Shown here piece by piece: positions 1-10,443 of a stretch of DNA of 64,000 nucleotides (its first letter is position 1; each line of letters begins with the position of its first letter). Origin of the DNA: Microcoleus vaginatus WJT46-NPBG5 (GTDB taxonomy: Bacteria; Cyanobacteriota; Cyanobacteriia; Cyanobacteriales; Oscillatoriaceae); the NCBI GenBank assembly GCA_019359355.1, contig JAHHHM010000001.1:186001-250000 (forward strand), written 5' to 3'. The notes under the pieces were generated by a model, which saw only the letters and a program-made list of their open reading frames with translations, searched no databases and had not been told where the DNA came from. The translations under genes and the position numbers were made by a program.

Positions 1-657
1 CGAGGCGCAAGTTTTAATCCGCAAATTGTGATGACTCAACCGATTTATTCTAACGAATTTTCTGCTAATAAAATTCACAATCTGAAGTTAGCAATTCAGC
101 AAATTGATAATTTAACGATCCAGCCGGGACAAATTTTGTCGTTTTGGCATTTGGTTGGCAATCCTAACCAATCTAGAGGTTATGTTGCCGGGCGCACTCT
201 GGTTCAAAATGAACTGAAAGCGAGTTATGGGGGAGGTTTGTGTCAGTTATCTGGACTGTTATATTTATTAGGGTTGAAAGCCGGCTTATCTGTTCTTGAA
301 AGAGCCGCTCACTCCCAAGATATTTATACAGATAAAACTCGCTTTGCACCTTTAGGATCTGATGCAACAGTTGTGTATGGTTATAAAGATTTACGATTGC
401 AAAATAATTTGCCGTTTTCTATTTGCTTTCGGTTTCAAGTGCAGAATCATGCGATTACAGCCATGTTATGTGCTGCCGAGCCTGTTTTAGAATACAAAAT
501 TGAGTTTATTCATCAACCTTTGCCAGATGGTTTGCGAGTTGATACCCTACGTTACGAGCTAAATAACTTGTTTTTTCAGGAAGTAACTACAACGATTTAC
601 AAAATACAATCTGTTCCTCAAAAACAGGAATTGCAACCGGCAGGCAGTCGAGATTAA
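1..657 (+). CDS. VanW family protein (5' end outside window)
   Basis: This is the C-terminal part of a VanW-like protein. The frame is open to base 1 without a stop, and the codons before the first GTG/ATG (bases 28-33) read as normal protein, so the true start lies left of the window. The recognisable core includes the motif YGGGLCQLSG and, just before it, GQILSFWHLVGNP and GYVAGRTL, which are typical of VanW proteins. VanW was named from a vancomycin-resistance cluster, but its biochemical role is not established, and in cyanobacteria it is not expected to confer resistance. The next gene starts 38 bp downstream on the same strand, so they may be co-transcribed. The family call is confident; the function is unknown. 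Confidence 0.8.
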   Translation, partial: RGASFNPQIVMTQPIYSNEFSANKIHNLKLAIQQIDNLTIQPGQILSFWHLVGNPNQSRGYVAGRTLVQNELKASYGGGLCQLSGLLYLLGLKAGLSVLERAAHSQDIYTDKTRFAPLGSDATVVYGYKDLRLQNNLPFSICFRFQVQNHAITAMLCAAEPVLEYKIEFIHQPLPDGLRVDTLRYELNNLFFQEVTTTIYKIQSVPQKQELQPAGSRD

Positions 658-694
658 CTTTTAACCTAACTTTTTTCTAACCTCATAAACATCT

Positions 695-1537
695 ATGTTA
701 CTTGAATTAGCAGTTGGAGATGCCTACGGTGCCGGCTTTGAATATGCGGAGCAAGACATCATTGATCAGTACAATGATTTGAGCCGATATGTCAAACATC
801 CCCGTCACTCGTTAATTCCAGGGTGCTACACAGATGACACCCAGATGAGCATTGCAATTGCCGAAACAATAGTTTCTCAACAACCTTGGACACCGGAAGT
901 TTTAGCACAGGCATTTGTCACAGCCTTTAAACGCGATCAAAGAGAAGGCTATGCCGGCAGGTTTTATCAATTTTTATTAGGCATTCAAGACGGCAATCAA
1001 TTTTTAGAACAAATCTCCTGGACAAGTGATAAAAGCGGTGCGTCAATGCGTGCCGGCCCAATTGGGGTATTTCCTAGCGTCGAAAAAGTTATTGAAGCCG
1101 CAACAATTCAGGCCGCAATTACCCATAATACCCCCGATGGAATTAATGCTGCTATTGCGGCAGCTTTGATGTCGCATTATTTCATTTATCAGTTAGGAGA
1201 AAAAAGTAACTTAGGAACGTTTCTTGAAACTCATGTTGCCGGTTATCAATGGGGAGAAACGTGGCAGGGAAAGGTCGGATCAAAAGGCTGGATGAGCGTT
1301 AGAGCCGCGATTACAGCCGTGATGCGAAATCACAGCATGAGCGAACTTTTAAAAGATTGTATTGCCTTTTCTGGTGATGTAGATACAGTTGCAACGATTG
1401 CATTAGCAGCCGGCTCCTGTAGTGGGGAAATCACACAGGATATTCCAGATCATCTGATTGCCGGTTTAGAAAATGGCCCTTATGGTAGAGATTATCTGAT
1501 CGATTTAGACAGACATTTGATGAGTTTGGTACAATAA
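695..1537 (+). CDS. ADP-ribosylglycohydrolase family protein
   Basis: Predicted cytoplasmic hydrolase of the DraG/ARH family, which removes ADP-ribose from proteins or small acceptors using two Mg ions. The metal-binding signatures are all visible: GDAYG at residues 8-12, YTDDTQM near residue 46, and GDVDTVA near residue 229. The 280-residue length fits a single-domain family member. The ATG at 695 is the first in frame and places the GDAYG motif at the usual distance from the N terminus; no clear Shine-Dalgarno sequence is seen. It follows the VanW gene closely. The true substrate cannot be told from sequence; DraG proper regulates nitrogenase, but no nitrogen-fixation gene is in this window. 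Confidence 0.88.
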   Translation: MLLELAVGDAYGAGFEYAEQDIIDQYNDLSRYVKHPRHSLIPGCYTDDTQMSIAIAETIVSQQPWTPEVLAQAFVTAFKRDQREGYAGRFYQFLLGIQDGNQFLEQISWTSDKSGASMRAGPIGVFPSVEKVIEAATIQAAITHNTPDGINAAIAAALMSHYFIYQLGEKSNLGTFLETHVAGYQWGETWQGKVGSKGWMSVRAAITAVMRNHSMSELLKDCIAFSGDVDTVATIALAAGSCSGEITQDIPDHLIAGLENGPYGRDYLIDLDRHLMSLVQ

Positions 1538-1570
1538 ACTTTCATTCAATGCCGGCCACATTCAAATCAT

Positions 1571-1984
1571 TTAAGATCGACACCGATTATCGGGATTAGG
1601 AATAACTTCAATCCGCTCAATGGTTGCCGGCTCAATACTTCTTGGATTGATTGATAAGGGAACACCATCAACTAACACAGAAGACTGTTTACCTCGCAAA
1701 GCACTCCTTGAAAAACGAGTATTTCGTGCAGAAAATGCAAAACCCGGAACCAGCCGGTAGAGAATTTGATTCATGTCCCGCGTCAAGGCAGTTTGTTGTT
1801 GAATTTGTGCGCGTGTAATAACGGTAACTGAGCGCGGCACTTTGTCATACCGTTCAGTTATACAAGAGGCGCTGCCAACTCCTTGAGCGACGCTGACAGA
1901 TGCGTCACCGGCAACACTCACATCAGGCGCTAAAACCGCAAAAACGCTAGCCACCCACACTGCAAATACAAAATTTCTGGACAT
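1571..1984 (-). pseudogene. TonB-dependent receptor remnant (plug domain only)
   Basis: The 137-residue product starts with a signal peptide (about residues 1-25) and continues into a TonB plug domain: VPRSVTVITRAQIQQQT, SVLVDGVPLS and IERIEVIPNP are classic plug motifs. A full receptor for siderophores or cobalamin continues for some 500 residues into a beta-barrel; here translation stops right after the plug, and only 33 bp separate the stop from the convergent gene ending at 1537, so there is no room for a barrel. It cannot work as an outer-membrane receptor. It may be a truncated relic, though the remaining frame is intact, so expression of a lone plug cannot be excluded. Confidence 0.65.
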
Positions 1985-2178
1985 ACAAATCAGTTTAATT
2001 TAAAGTAAAGCAAATCAAAAAAAAACATCCGAAAGACCGATCTCCACTAATATCCCCAGCCATTATGGTGGCAGAAGTGGAAAATTTTAAACGTAAAGGA
2101 CGCAAACTTTCGGCTACTTAAAATTATCCTCTGCGTCCCTAGAACGTTTAAAAACCAGTTGTAGTAATTTAAACATCC

Positions 2179-3612
2179 ATGTCTGACTTAATTTTATTTT
2201 GGCACCGGCGAGATTTACGCATTTCTGACAACATCGGACTCGCAGCAGCACGACGACAAACTCCAAAAGTTGTAGGCGTTTTTTGCCTCGATCCCAATAT
2301 TCTGAAACCAGGTGAGGTCGCGCCGGCACGCGTTACTTACATGATAGGCTGTTTGCAATCACTTCAGCAAACTTATATTGCAGCCAGCAGCCAATTATTA
2401 ATCCTGCAAGCTCAGCCAGAGCGAGCGATCCCAGCACTGGCAGCCGCGCTCAATGCTCAAGCGGTTTTCTGGAATTGGGATGTCGAACCCTACTCCCAAG
2501 AACGCGATCTCACGGTTAAAAATGCCCTCCAAGAAAAAGGCATTCAAGTACAGAATTTTTGGGATCAAATATTACACGCACCAGAGGAGATTCGCACAGG
2601 TTTAGGACAGCGTTACACGGTTTACACACCTTTCTGGAAAAATTGGGTAAGCAAACCGAAAGCCGAGCCGGCAGAATTACTGCAAACTGCTGAAAATTTA
2701 ACTGAAAGTGAACAGGAATCCGCGCAAATTGCCGGTGCCGGCACGCTTCCTAGCGCCAAAGATTTGGGCTTTATTTGGGATCACCCATTGTTACTAGAAC
2801 CGGGAGAAAAACCGGCGCAAGAAACACTAGATAAATTTTGCCGACAAGCGATTTATGAATATCAAGAACAGCGGAATTTCCCAGGCGTTGAGGGCACTTC
2901 TACCCTAAGTGCTGCCCTTAAATTTGGTGCAATTGGTATTCGTGCCGTTTGGGCGGCAACGGGTGCAGTAATGGAGCAATGCGGCAGTGATGAAGCCCGT
3001 GCCGGCGTGCAAACTTGGCAACAAGAACTCGCATGGCGAGAATTTTATCAACACGCGATATATAATTTTCCAGAATTAGCTGCCGGCCCTTATCGCCAGC
3101 CTTTTAAAGACTTTCCTTGGGATGAAGATAACAACGATCAGCGTTTCCAAGCCTGGTGTGAAGGCAGAACCGGCTACCCAATTATTGATGCAGCAATGCG
3201 TCAAATGAATCAAACTGCTTGGATGCACAACCGCTGCCGCATGATTGTTGCCAGTTTTCTGACAAAAGACTTAATTATTAACTGGCAAAAGGGAGAAAAA
3301 TATTTCATGCAAAAACTTTATGACGGCGATCTTTCTGCAAACAATGGCGGTTGGCAGTGGAGTGCATCGAGTGGCATGGACCCCAAACCTTTACGGATTT
3401 TCAACCCAGCCACGCAAGCGCAAAAATACGACCCCGATGCTGAATATATCCGGCAATGGGTTCCAGAATTAGCGGGTGTGGATACTGCCGCGCTGCTGAG
3501 TGGAAAAATTACGCCGGTGGAACGCCAAGCTGTGGGTTATCCCGCTCCTATTGTGGATCACAACCAACAGCAGCGCCGGTTTAAGGAATTGTTTGCACAG
3601 CAGAAAGCTTGA
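2179..3612 (+). CDS. phrA: Deoxyribodipyrimidine photolyase
   Basis: Light-driven enzyme that splits cyclobutane pyrimidine dimers in DNA. The N-terminal alpha/beta antenna domain begins [15 protein letters not shown] (residues 4-18), and the C-terminal FAD domain holds [32 protein letters not shown] and [13 protein letters not shown], the conserved FAD- and lesion-binding segments of class I photolyases. The 477-residue length is normal. Cyanobacterial enzymes of this class generally use a deazaflavin antenna, but the cofactor type here is inferred. The start ATG at 2179 gives the standard N terminus. A cryptochrome-like role is less likely because the repair-site residues around the NNGGWQW segment are kept. 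No obvious operon partner. Confidence 0.93.
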   Translation: MSDLILFWHRRDLRISDNIGLAAARRQTPKVVGVFCLDPNILKPGEVAPARVTYMIGCLQSLQQTYIAASSQLLILQAQPERAIPALAAALNAQAVFWNWDVEPYSQERDLTVKNALQEKGIQVQNFWDQILHAPEEIRTGLGQRYTVYTPFWKNWVSKPKAEPAELLQTAENLTESEQESAQIAGAGTLPSAKDLGFIWDHPLLLEPGEKPAQETLDKFCRQAIYEYQEQRNFPGVEGTSTLSAALKFGAIGIRAVWAATGAVMEQCGSDEARAGVQTWQQELAWREFYQHAIYNFPELAAGPYRQPFKDFPWDEDNNDQRFQAWCEGRTGYPIIDAAMRQMNQTAWMHNRCRMIVASFLTKDLIINWQKGEKYFMQKLYDGDLSANNGGWQWSASSGMDPKPLRIFNPATQAQKYDPDAEYIRQWVPELAGVDTAALLSGKITPVERQAVGYPAPIVDHNQQQRRFKELFAQQKA

Positions 3613-4122
3613 AATATTAATTATTTTGAAGAGTGCCGGCTGCTTGAGTGGAAATGAGGTAAAATCTCTCAGCGTTTTCGCCGGCATAAAACTAAAGCCA
3701 AATTGACTACGGCTTATCAATAATATACGCAGCCAATTAAATCAGACCTCTCTTTGGGGCAATTCTATGTATTTAAACTAACTCTTGCCCCGCTAGGAGT
3801 GCCCGTCTTTACAATTTCATTAAACAAGCTCGACAAATATAATGTTTTTGTAAAAACAGAGAACCAGCTATTGCCTATAGCTGAGTTTGGCTAGTAAATT
3901 TACACAAGACACCAAATTGCTGCTGAACGCCAGAAAGTAAAACTACTGATGAGCGCTGTCGCTCTTTCTATTTCAAAGTAGCAATTGGCCGAATCTGCCG
4001 GCATCCCACTGAGAAAATATCCTCGTGTGAGCGCCGCCAATGTGACACTGCACAGTCTTGAAAAGATTGGACAAGTGTTGCCAGTGTTTTCTTCTTTAAC
4101 CATCAACAGGAAAAATTTTAAT
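3613..4122. other. Intergenic, no gene seen
   Basis: About 510 bp between the photolyase and the PEP-CTERM gene. Short open frames exist on both strands but none has a credible start, ribosome site or recognisable product. It presumably holds the promoter of the PEP-CTERM gene. Confidence 0.5.
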
Positions 4123-4749
4123 ATGGCATCGCAATTATTGACTAAATTAACATTGGCTACAGCAGGAGCAGCGGTTCTAGCAATTGGCTCAGTATGTGCG
4201 CCGGCTGAAGCAGCATTCAAGTTTTCTTTTAAAACAAAGGGTGGTGGGAATGGCTCCTTTTTGTTAAACACTTCCACTCCAGCAACGTTGGGATCTGTCA
4301 CAAATTTCTCTTTCTCAGGCAGCAAGTTTATTAAGAGCGCCGTCAGTGGTTTGTCGGGCATTGGTGGGTTTATCAGCGGCGCTTCCGGTAAGCCAACTTT
4401 GGCAGGTTTTTTAGTTTCTCAATCCCCCACAACATTTTGGGGTGGTTTGCTCGCTCCTAAAGGAACACCGATTGTAGGAAGTGGTATTTTAGGGAAAGCT
4501 TCTTTTTCTATAAATCCTTTGTTTGCTGCTGCTGGAGCACTCTCAGCCGGCAGTGCTAGTGCCGGGACAAATCCTTTTTCTGGTTTGGGACTTGACCTGG
4601 GACTTGATAGTATCAATTGCTGGGAAACAGAAGTAGTTGGACAAACCGAAGAAGTTCCCGAACCGGCTACTATTTTTGGCAGTATTGTCGGTGTTGGCGG
4701 ATTGCTAGCGGCGCGACGCAAACGGCAAACGAAAGTCACAGCCGGTTAA
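4123..4749 (+). CDS. PEP-CTERM sorting domain protein
   Basis: Secreted 208-residue protein. The ATG at 4123 is preferred over an in-frame upstream start at 3985 because it is followed directly by a signal peptide (residues 1-26, ending near APAEAA) and preceded by a purine-rich AGGAAAA stretch. The mature part is rich in Gly, Ser and Phe without a recognised domain. The C terminus is a textbook PEP-CTERM signal: the VPEPAT motif, a hydrophobic stretch (IFGSIVGVGGLLAA) and a basic RRKR tail. Such proteins are handled by an exosortase and end up in the envelope or extracellular matrix; the exosortase is not in this window. The biological role is unknown. Confidence 0.88.
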   Translation: MASQLLTKLTLATAGAAVLAIGSVCAPAEAAFKFSFKTKGGGNGSFLLNTSTPATLGSVTNFSFSGSKFIKSAVSGLSGIGGFISGASGKPTLAGFLVSQSPTTFWGGLLAPKGTPIVGSGILGKASFSINPLFAAAGALSAGSASAGTNPFSGLGLDLGLDSINCWETEVVGQTEEVPEPATIFGSIVGVGGLLAARRKRQTKVTAG

Positions 4750-4862
4750 ACGTTTAAATTATCTTCAAATAAATTTGCCGGCATCCAAAGCTCAATATCT
4801 TCCTAGAGTTTATCTTCTGGGGAGATATTTAATTTTAGATGAGACAAGCAAACGGCAAGTTT

Positions 4863-5639
4863 TTATTCGCTTGGTGATAGACTTTTTTTAGAGTAGCCCT
4901 TATTCGCTCGCAGAAAACTGTCACGTTGCACAAAGATAAAATCCGATTGCCACAAAGCTTGATCAAGTGGACGCCGCCAAAAACTGCAAATATCATAGGT
5001 TACCCAGTTCCGTGCATCTAGCCACGCAATCAGTTCAGCCAATAAAGGAGCATCTTTATAGATATCTAATAAATTGATCTCTGCCAAGATTACTTGAATT
5101 TGATTTAAAGTATTTTCTGTACCTTTAAGAACTTCAAGTTCATAACCTTGCACATCAATTTTGAGCAAATCTGGGCCGTGTCCAGCAAAGTGGTTCTTGA
5201 CAATGTCATCTACTGTAGACATGGGATAATATTGAGGAGGTAACTTGAAGGCAGTTTGTGTATTGAGAACACTGGAAGCGGTTTCCGCATGGCGTTCTAG
5301 TTGATAAAATGGAAATTTATCATGACAATTTGCACCCAATAAGGTGGGAAATACTTGAATCGATGAGTTAGAAGATGCTAAATCTTTTAGCCCACTAACT
5401 TTGTGAGGAAGGACTTCAAAACAAGCTACCTTTGTTTCAGGCCATAGCTCGAGGCAAAATTTAGTAAAATCCCCTTGATAAGCCCCAATATCAAAAATAA
5501 GATTGGGTTTAAAACCCAAATTGGCCAGACGTGTTAAAGCCAAGTCGGTATTGCATACAAGATTCGTTAAATTCTGATTGACCTTAACTGGTGAAATAAG
5601 TTTTTTCAGAAAGGATTTTATTAAAGACTTGATTTGCAT
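4863..5639 (-). CDS. FkbM family methyltransferase
   Basis: S-adenosylmethionine-dependent methyltransferase of the FkbM family, which usually O-methylates sugars or natural products. The SAM-binding glycine-rich loop is visible as LIFDIGAYQGDFT (around residues 47-59), followed by ACFEVLPHK and later DLLKIDVQGYELEVL, the conserved KxDvxGxE motif of the family. The 258-residue length is normal. It stands alone, convergent with the PEP-CTERM gene. A glycan substrate is plausible given the envelope-sugar genes elsewhere in the window, but none lies next to it. The family is sure; the substrate is unknown. Confidence 0.88.
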   Translation of the reverse strand: MQIKSLIKSFLKKLISPVKVNQNLTNLVCNTDLALTRLANLGFKPNLIFDIGAYQGDFTKFCLELWPETKVACFEVLPHKVSGLKDLASSNSSIQVFPTLLGANCHDKFPFYQLERHAETASSVLNTQTAFKLPPQYYPMSTVDDIVKNHFAGHGPDLLKIDVQGYELEVLKGTENTLNQIQVILAEINLLDIYKDAPLLAELIAWLDARNWVTYDICSFWRRPLDQALWQSDFIFVQRDSFLRANKGYSKKSLSPSE

Positions 5640-5842
5640 TTTTCTATGGATTTTATCAGTCTAATCATTAAGCTATAATTGAGCGGCTGGAATCTCATCC
5701 AAAAATTACTCTTATATCAACCGATGAAATAAATAGAGTAATTGTGCGTATTTTGAACCGGCACCACGAAAACATAATACCGCCGCTCCCAGTTTAGCCG
5801 TTAAACTATTTAATATGAGTCTTTGCCACTCAACCGCTTACT

Positions 5843-7765
5843 ATGACCGCACACACGCCTGTAGAATTCCAAGATGCCTTTGATGTTGTGGTAGTTGGTG
5901 CCGGCCACTCAGGATGTGAAGCGGCACTCGCTAGCGCACGTCTCGGCTGTCGCACCCTGCTGCTGACCCTGAATTTAGATAAAATTGCTTGGCAACCCTG
6001 CAACCCCGCAGTGGGAGGGCCGGCAAAATCTCAACTCACCCACGAAGTAGACGCACTCGGTGGCGAAATCGGCAAAATGGCCGATCGCACTTACCTGCAA
6101 AAGCGCATCCTCAACGCCTCAAGAGGGCCGGCAGTTTGGGCATTACGCGCCCAAACCGATAAGCGCGAATACGCTGCCGTGATGAAAAATATTGTTGAGA
6201 ACCAAGAAAATTTGACCATCCGCGAAGGCATGGCAACCGACTTGGTACTCGGTGCGAATGATGAAATTATTGGGGTTGAAACGTACTTCGGCGTTGCCTT
6301 TGAATGTAAAGCTGTTGTCCTAACAACCGGCACTTTCCTGGGCGGTATTATCTGGGTGGGGAATAAATCCATGCCGGCAGGACGCGCCGGAGAATTTGCG
6401 GCAACAGGATTAACTGAAACCCTGAATCGGCTTGGCTTTGAAACAGGCCGGTTAAAGACAGGAACCCCCGCCCGCGTTGATAAGCGTTCCGTAGATTACA
6501 GCGTCATGGAAGCGCAACCCGGTGATGAAAAAGTCTCCTGGTTCAGCTTCGATCCGGAAGCTTGGGTAGAACGGGAACAGATGAATTGTTACCTCACCCG
6601 CACAACCGCAGAAACGCACCGGCTGATTCGGGAAAACCTGCATTTATCACCCGTTTATGGCGGTTGGGTGGATGCAAAAGGGCCACGTTATTGCCCAAGC
6701 ATAGAAGATAAAATTGTGCGCTTTGCCGACAAGGAAAGCCACCAAATCTTTATTGAACCCGAAGGTCGCGATATTCCAGAATTGTATATTCAGGGATTTT
6801 CCACCGGCTTGCCAGAACAACTGCAAGTGCAACTGCTGCGGTCGCTTCCCGGTATGGAAAAGTGCGTGATGCTACGTCCCGCCTATGCCGTTGAATACGA
6901 TTATCTGCCGGCAACGCAGTGTTACCCAACCCTGATGACGAAGAAAATCGAAGGGTTATTTTGTGCCGGTCAAGTTAACGGCACAACCGGCTATGAAGAA
7001 GCTGCGGCGCAGGGACTCGTAGCGGGGATCAATGCCGCGCGATTGGTGAAAAACCAAGAAATGATTATTTTCCCCCGTGAGCAAAGTTACATCGGCACCT
7101 TAGTTGACGATCTCTGTACCAAAGACTTGCGCGAACCTTACCGAATGCTCACGTCTCGATCTGAATACCGGCTGCTGTTGCGTTCAGATAATGCTGATCA
7201 GCGTCTAACACCGCTTGGACGAGAAATCGGTTTAATTGATGATCGCCGGTATGCCCTATTTACCCGCAAACAGCAAAATATTGCAGACGAAAAGCGCCGG
7301 CTGGAAACTACGCGGATTAAAGAGCAGGATGAAATAGGTAAAGCGATCGCATCGGATACACAGCAACTGATCAAAGGTTCCATTACCCTCGCTGACTTGC
7401 TGCGGCGTCCGAATATCCATTACGCCGATCTCAATCGTTACGGATTGGCAAACCCAGAGTTAGACACCGCTGAACAACAAGGCGCAGAAATTGATATCAA
7501 ATACTCTGGCTATATCCAACGTCAGCAACATCAAATTGACCAAATTGCGCGTCAAGAACACCGCAAATTGCCGGCAGATTTAGACTACGCCAACATTGAC
7601 ACCCTCTCCAAGGAATCGCGCGAGAAACTTGCCAAGGTAAAACCATTGACAATTGGGCAAGCTTGCCGTATAGGCGGTGTAAATCCTGCCGATGTCAATG
7701 CGCTGCTGGTGTATTTGGAGTTGCGTTCGCGTCAATTGGCCGCAGCCGGTGTGGGAAAAGTGTAG
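5843..7765 (+). CDS. mnmG: tRNA uridine 5-carboxymethylaminomethyl modification enzyme MnmG
   Basis: FAD-dependent enzyme that, with the GTPase MnmE, installs the carboxymethylaminomethyl group on the wobble uridine (U34) of several tRNAs. The N-terminal FAD loop reads [15 protein letters not shown] (residues 16-30); further hallmarks are the [14 protein letters not shown] segment, the GxxTGTPARV-type motif near residue 210, [16 protein letters not shown] near residue 377 and the C-terminal helical domain (YSGYIQRQ, about residue 554). The 640-residue length is typical. The start ATG at 5843 gives the usual N terminus. mnmE is not adjacent. A housekeeping gene with native composition. Confidence 0.97.
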   Translation: MTAHTPVEFQDAFDVVVVGAGHSGCEAALASARLGCRTLLLTLNLDKIAWQPCNPAVGGPAKSQLTHEVDALGGEIGKMADRTYLQKRILNASRGPAVWALRAQTDKREYAAVMKNIVENQENLTIREGMATDLVLGANDEIIGVETYFGVAFECKAVVLTTGTFLGGIIWVGNKSMPAGRAGEFAATGLTETLNRLGFETGRLKTGTPARVDKRSVDYSVMEAQPGDEKVSWFSFDPEAWVEREQMNCYLTRTTAETHRLIRENLHLSPVYGGWVDAKGPRYCPSIEDKIVRFADKESHQIFIEPEGRDIPELYIQGFSTGLPEQLQVQLLRSLPGMEKCVMLRPAYAVEYDYLPATQCYPTLMTKKIEGLFCAGQVNGTTGYEEAAAQGLVAGINAARLVKNQEMIIFPREQSYIGTLVDDLCTKDLREPYRMLTSRSEYRLLLRSDNADQRLTPLGREIGLIDDRRYALFTRKQQNIADEKRRLETTRIKEQDEIGKAIASDTQQLIKGSITLADLLRRPNIHYADLNRYGLANPELDTAEQQGAEIDIKYSGYIQRQQHQIDQIARQEHRKLPADLDYANIDTLSKESREKLAKVKPLTIGQACRIGGVNPADVNALLVYLELRSRQLAAAGVGKV

Positions 7766-8033
7766 AATCTTTGACGAATCTGCACAGCGAAAACTTACCA
7801 AAATCTGAGGCTAGGACTCATTTTCAGGCATTTCTAACTAGCACCGGCGCTCTGCAAACAGTCAGAACGGCAAGCTTAGCGCCCCTCCTATTAACCTATA
7901 ATTTTTTTATCAACTACCGAAAATCCACCTGTTGATGAAATTCTCCTGCTAAATTTTTAGGAGTGCCCTTTAAACTCGTGGATTCGTAGCGTGTGGGTCG
8001 GGGGCGTTGAGGAGCCGTAAACGCGAAAAACCT

Positions 8034-9371
8034 ATGTCTCAAAATGTCAGAACAAAAACGATAGCCTCAGAAGAGTTGCAAGAACCAACCGGCCCTGGAA
8101 CAGTGGCGGTTGAGTCTTATGCAGATCGCTTAATGGACGATTTATTCGAGGATGTTGACCGAATTCTGGTGGGTGGTAATCACTTGCCCACAGAGTCGGC
8201 CCGCTCGGAATATGTATCTTTAAAACCAATAACAGTGCCGGCAATCGTCATGCCGCCGATGACCTCACCCGCCGAACTCCAGAAGCGGGCTGAGGCTCAG
8301 GAAACCGTTGAGGCGAAAGTCGTTACAACGGGCAACAAACAGCAAGACTCTAACCAGTGGTTTGACAAATGGCTACTGGGGGCAGCGTGTGGCTCCCTGG
8401 TCATTATGTTGGGCTTGTGGCTGGCAAGTCGTGCACAGTGGCAGCGGATGTCTGCAAAAGCACCGGCACCGGCACCCTCGCCAATCGCTCCATCTCCAAC
8501 GATCTCTGCCTCAGATGCCAAGTTTGCCAACTATGTAATGGCTTCCCTCGATAAAATCGCTCAAAGCAGAGGAGAAGTGGGTAAAACCGCAGCCGGCAGA
8601 CCAACCATAACCGCACCGGCAGCCCAACAGCAACCGCAACAGCAACCCACCCAGCAATCTACAACCATTAACCTGCCGGCATTGCCACTGTCACTGAATC
8701 TGTCAGATGCGACCAGTTTAGCCCAAGCGCTCAACCGCCTCGCCACTGCCCTAGAAAAAGTGGCTATACCGACAGCCAACAACGCACGGAACAAACCACC
8801 AGCCCCTAAGCCGCCGGTAGCTAAAGCAACGCCATCGGCTCCTAAGCCGGCAGCAGCCAAGTCTCCAACGGCTAAACCATCCCCAACGGCGGCTGCAGCC
8901 TCCCCAACGGCTAAACCATCTCCAGCGGCTGCACCATCCCCGGCGGCAACGGCATCTCCAACAACTGCCCCATCCCCAACAGCCGCCCCATCCCCAACGG
9001 TTGTCCCATCCGCAGCCGTAACCGCATTTCCTGAAATTCAACCTCAACCGGCAGTCCCGACACTCCCACCAGAAATACCCGCGCCGACTGGCGAAATTCC
9101 ACCACCGCCGCTTGAGCCAAGTGCTGAACCCAGCGTTAACGCAACGACTCTGCCCAGTCTTGACCCGGCAGCGATTCATACCTTGGTTGGCATTCTCGAA
9201 CTCGGAGAACGCTCAGCCGCCCTGTTTGAAATCAACGGCGTTGCTCGCCGGGTGAACATCGGGGAGAGTATCGGCTCTAGCGGTTGGGCACTGGTAGAAG
9301 TGGCGAACCAGGAAGCCGTGATTCGTCGTAACGGTGAAGTCCGCTCGATTTATGTCGGGCAAAAGTTCTAA
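8034..9371 (+). CDS. Single-pass membrane protein with Pro/Ala-rich linker and GspC/PilP-like end
   Basis: 445 residues if started at the ATG at 8034; a TTG at 8007 would add nine residues. The order is: a cytoplasmic N-terminal part of about 110 residues, one membrane helix (WLLGAACGSLVIMLGLWLAS, about residues 106-125), a very long Pro/Ala/Thr/Lys-rich linker (about 190-370), and a compact C-terminal domain (LVGILELGERSAALFEING ... INIGESIGSSGWALVEV ... RRNGEVRSIYVGQKF). That ending has the pattern of the homology region of GspC and PilP, proteins that bridge the inner-membrane platform and the outer-membrane secretin of type II secretion or type IV pili. The similarity is by pattern only. 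A periplasm-spanning bridge is the best guess. Confidence 0.6.
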   Translation: MSQNVRTKTIASEELQEPTGPGTVAVESYADRLMDDLFEDVDRILVGGNHLPTESARSEYVSLKPITVPAIVMPPMTSPAELQKRAEAQETVEAKVVTTGNKQQDSNQWFDKWLLGAACGSLVIMLGLWLASRAQWQRMSAKAPAPAPSPIAPSPTISASDAKFANYVMASLDKIAQSRGEVGKTAAGRPTITAPAAQQQPQQQPTQQSTTINLPALPLSLNLSDATSLAQALNRLATALEKVAIPTANNARNKPPAPKPPVAKATPSAPKPAAAKSPTAKPSPTAAAASPTAKPSPAAAPSPAATASPTTAPSPTAAPSPTVVPSAAVTAFPEIQPQPAVPTLPPEIPAPTGEIPPPPLEPSAEPSVNATTLPSLDPAAIHTLVGILELGERSAALFEINGVARRVNIGESIGSSGWALVEVANQEAVIRRNGEVRSIYVGQKF

Positions 9372-9382
9372 ATCGTTTGGAT

Positions 9383-9430
9383 TTTGGGTTTTGGGTTTTA
9401 GATATCCTCTAAAATCTAAAATCTAAAATC
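9383..9430. repeat. Short heptamer tandem repeats (STRR-like)
   Basis: Just after the stop at 9371 there is a period-7 run of TTTTGGG units (9383-9396), then, across a short spacer, three copies of CTAAAAT (9409-9429). The two halves are partly inverted (TTTTAGA against TCTAAAA). Degenerate heptamer arrays of this kind are common between cyanobacterial genes; the function is unknown. Confidence 0.6.
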
Positions 9431-9488
9431 GCCCCGCCGGCTAATTAGATAGCATGAAAAGGCATACCTGATCTTGGGAGTTCCGACG

Positions 9489-10076
9489 ATGGGCCTATTT
9501 GAAGACCTCAGCCGGTTTTTAGAAACCAGACTGGAAGAGTTTTTACGCAATAATCCCCATCTGGAGTTGCAGGCGCTGGAAGAACAGTTGCGGGAGCAAG
9601 AAGAAGATACCCTGCGGCTGATCGTGGATTTGCAGCGCAAAGAAAAGGCGCTGCAAGATCAAATTCTCTCCACCGCTCAAGATATCCAGCGTTGGCACAG
9701 CCGCATCGAAAAAGCGAAAGCATCGAACCGGCTCGATTTGGCCCAGGCAGCGCAAGAAAGAGAGGCGACGCTGTTGCGCCAAGGAAATCAATTCTGGGGT
9801 CAAATGCAGGGCGTTAAGGAACGCATTCAGAAATCTAAGGAATTGTACAAGCAGATTCAACAGCGCCGGCAGGAAGTGCGGGCGAAAGCAACCGAGGCAG
9901 CAGCAGCAGCAACGCGTACCAACACGCAAAAAGCCGAGCAAAGTTGGCAAACTGCCGGTTGGAATCAAAGTCAAACCCGCACAATGTCCGGCGGCGCTGA
10001 TTCCTTAGAGGAAGCCTTTAGACGCTGGGAAACAGATGATGAGATTGATCGGATGAAGCGAAATATGGGCCGGTAG
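9489..10076 (+). CDS. Conserved cyanobacterial coiled-coil protein (TIGR04376-like)
   Basis: 195-residue soluble protein, strongly charged and almost entirely helical. The N terminus MGLFEDLSRFLETRLEEFL with the following NNPHLELQALEEQL is the signature of a cyanobacteria-only family that I recognise as TIGR04376; its role is unknown. Residues 30-140 form a long coiled coil rich in Glu, Gln and Lys; an Ala/Thr-rich hinge and a short charged tail (SLEEAFRRWETDDEIDRM) follow. The ATG at 9489 is preferred over an upstream TTG because GGGAG sits eight bases before it. The preceding gene encodes the GspC-like membrane protein in the same direction about 120 bp upstream. No enzymatic motif is seen. 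Confidence 0.72.
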   Translation: MGLFEDLSRFLETRLEEFLRNNPHLELQALEEQLREQEEDTLRLIVDLQRKEKALQDQILSTAQDIQRWHSRIEKAKASNRLDLAQAAQEREATLLRQGNQFWGQMQGVKERIQKSKELYKQIQQRRQEVRAKATEAAAAATRTNTQKAEQSWQTAGWNQSQTRTMSGGADSLEEAFRRWETDDEIDRMKRNMGR

Positions 10077-10443
10077 TCTCACTTCAATTTAGATTCGCAG
10101 AGCATCTTTGGGGTTGCCGGTATTTACTTTCAAGTCGCTTATAGTAGAGAGCGCCACAGTTGTGCCGGTTGGTGAAAGTTTCATCCTTCCCCATTAAATT
10201 GCTAACATAATTTTTAGTAGCAAACTGTCTTTAAATTGCGCTCTTATCCCTTCAGTGAGCGACTTCAAAGGACTTAATTGCTACTATTTGCATCGAGCGA
10301 GCGCAGCATTTAGCATAAATTCCGGTTAATTCAACCGCGAATTTAAAATCTCTAAGCTATAATTGGAATTAGCACAAGATTAGTACAAGTATTTCAATAT
10401 TTTCAACACCTAATCACTACAGTGTTATTAGCTTGTAACAGCC
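10077..10443. other. Intergenic, no gene seen
   Basis: About 370 bp, AT-rich, upstream of the small ribbon-helix-helix gene. No open frame with a convincing start and no clear hairpin followed by a T-run was found. Confidence 0.45.

Noticed and set aside
3900-4361. 153-codon minus-strand frame over the PEP-CTERM gene start
   Set aside because: It overlaps a gene with a signal peptide and PEP-CTERM motif and shows no domain of its own.
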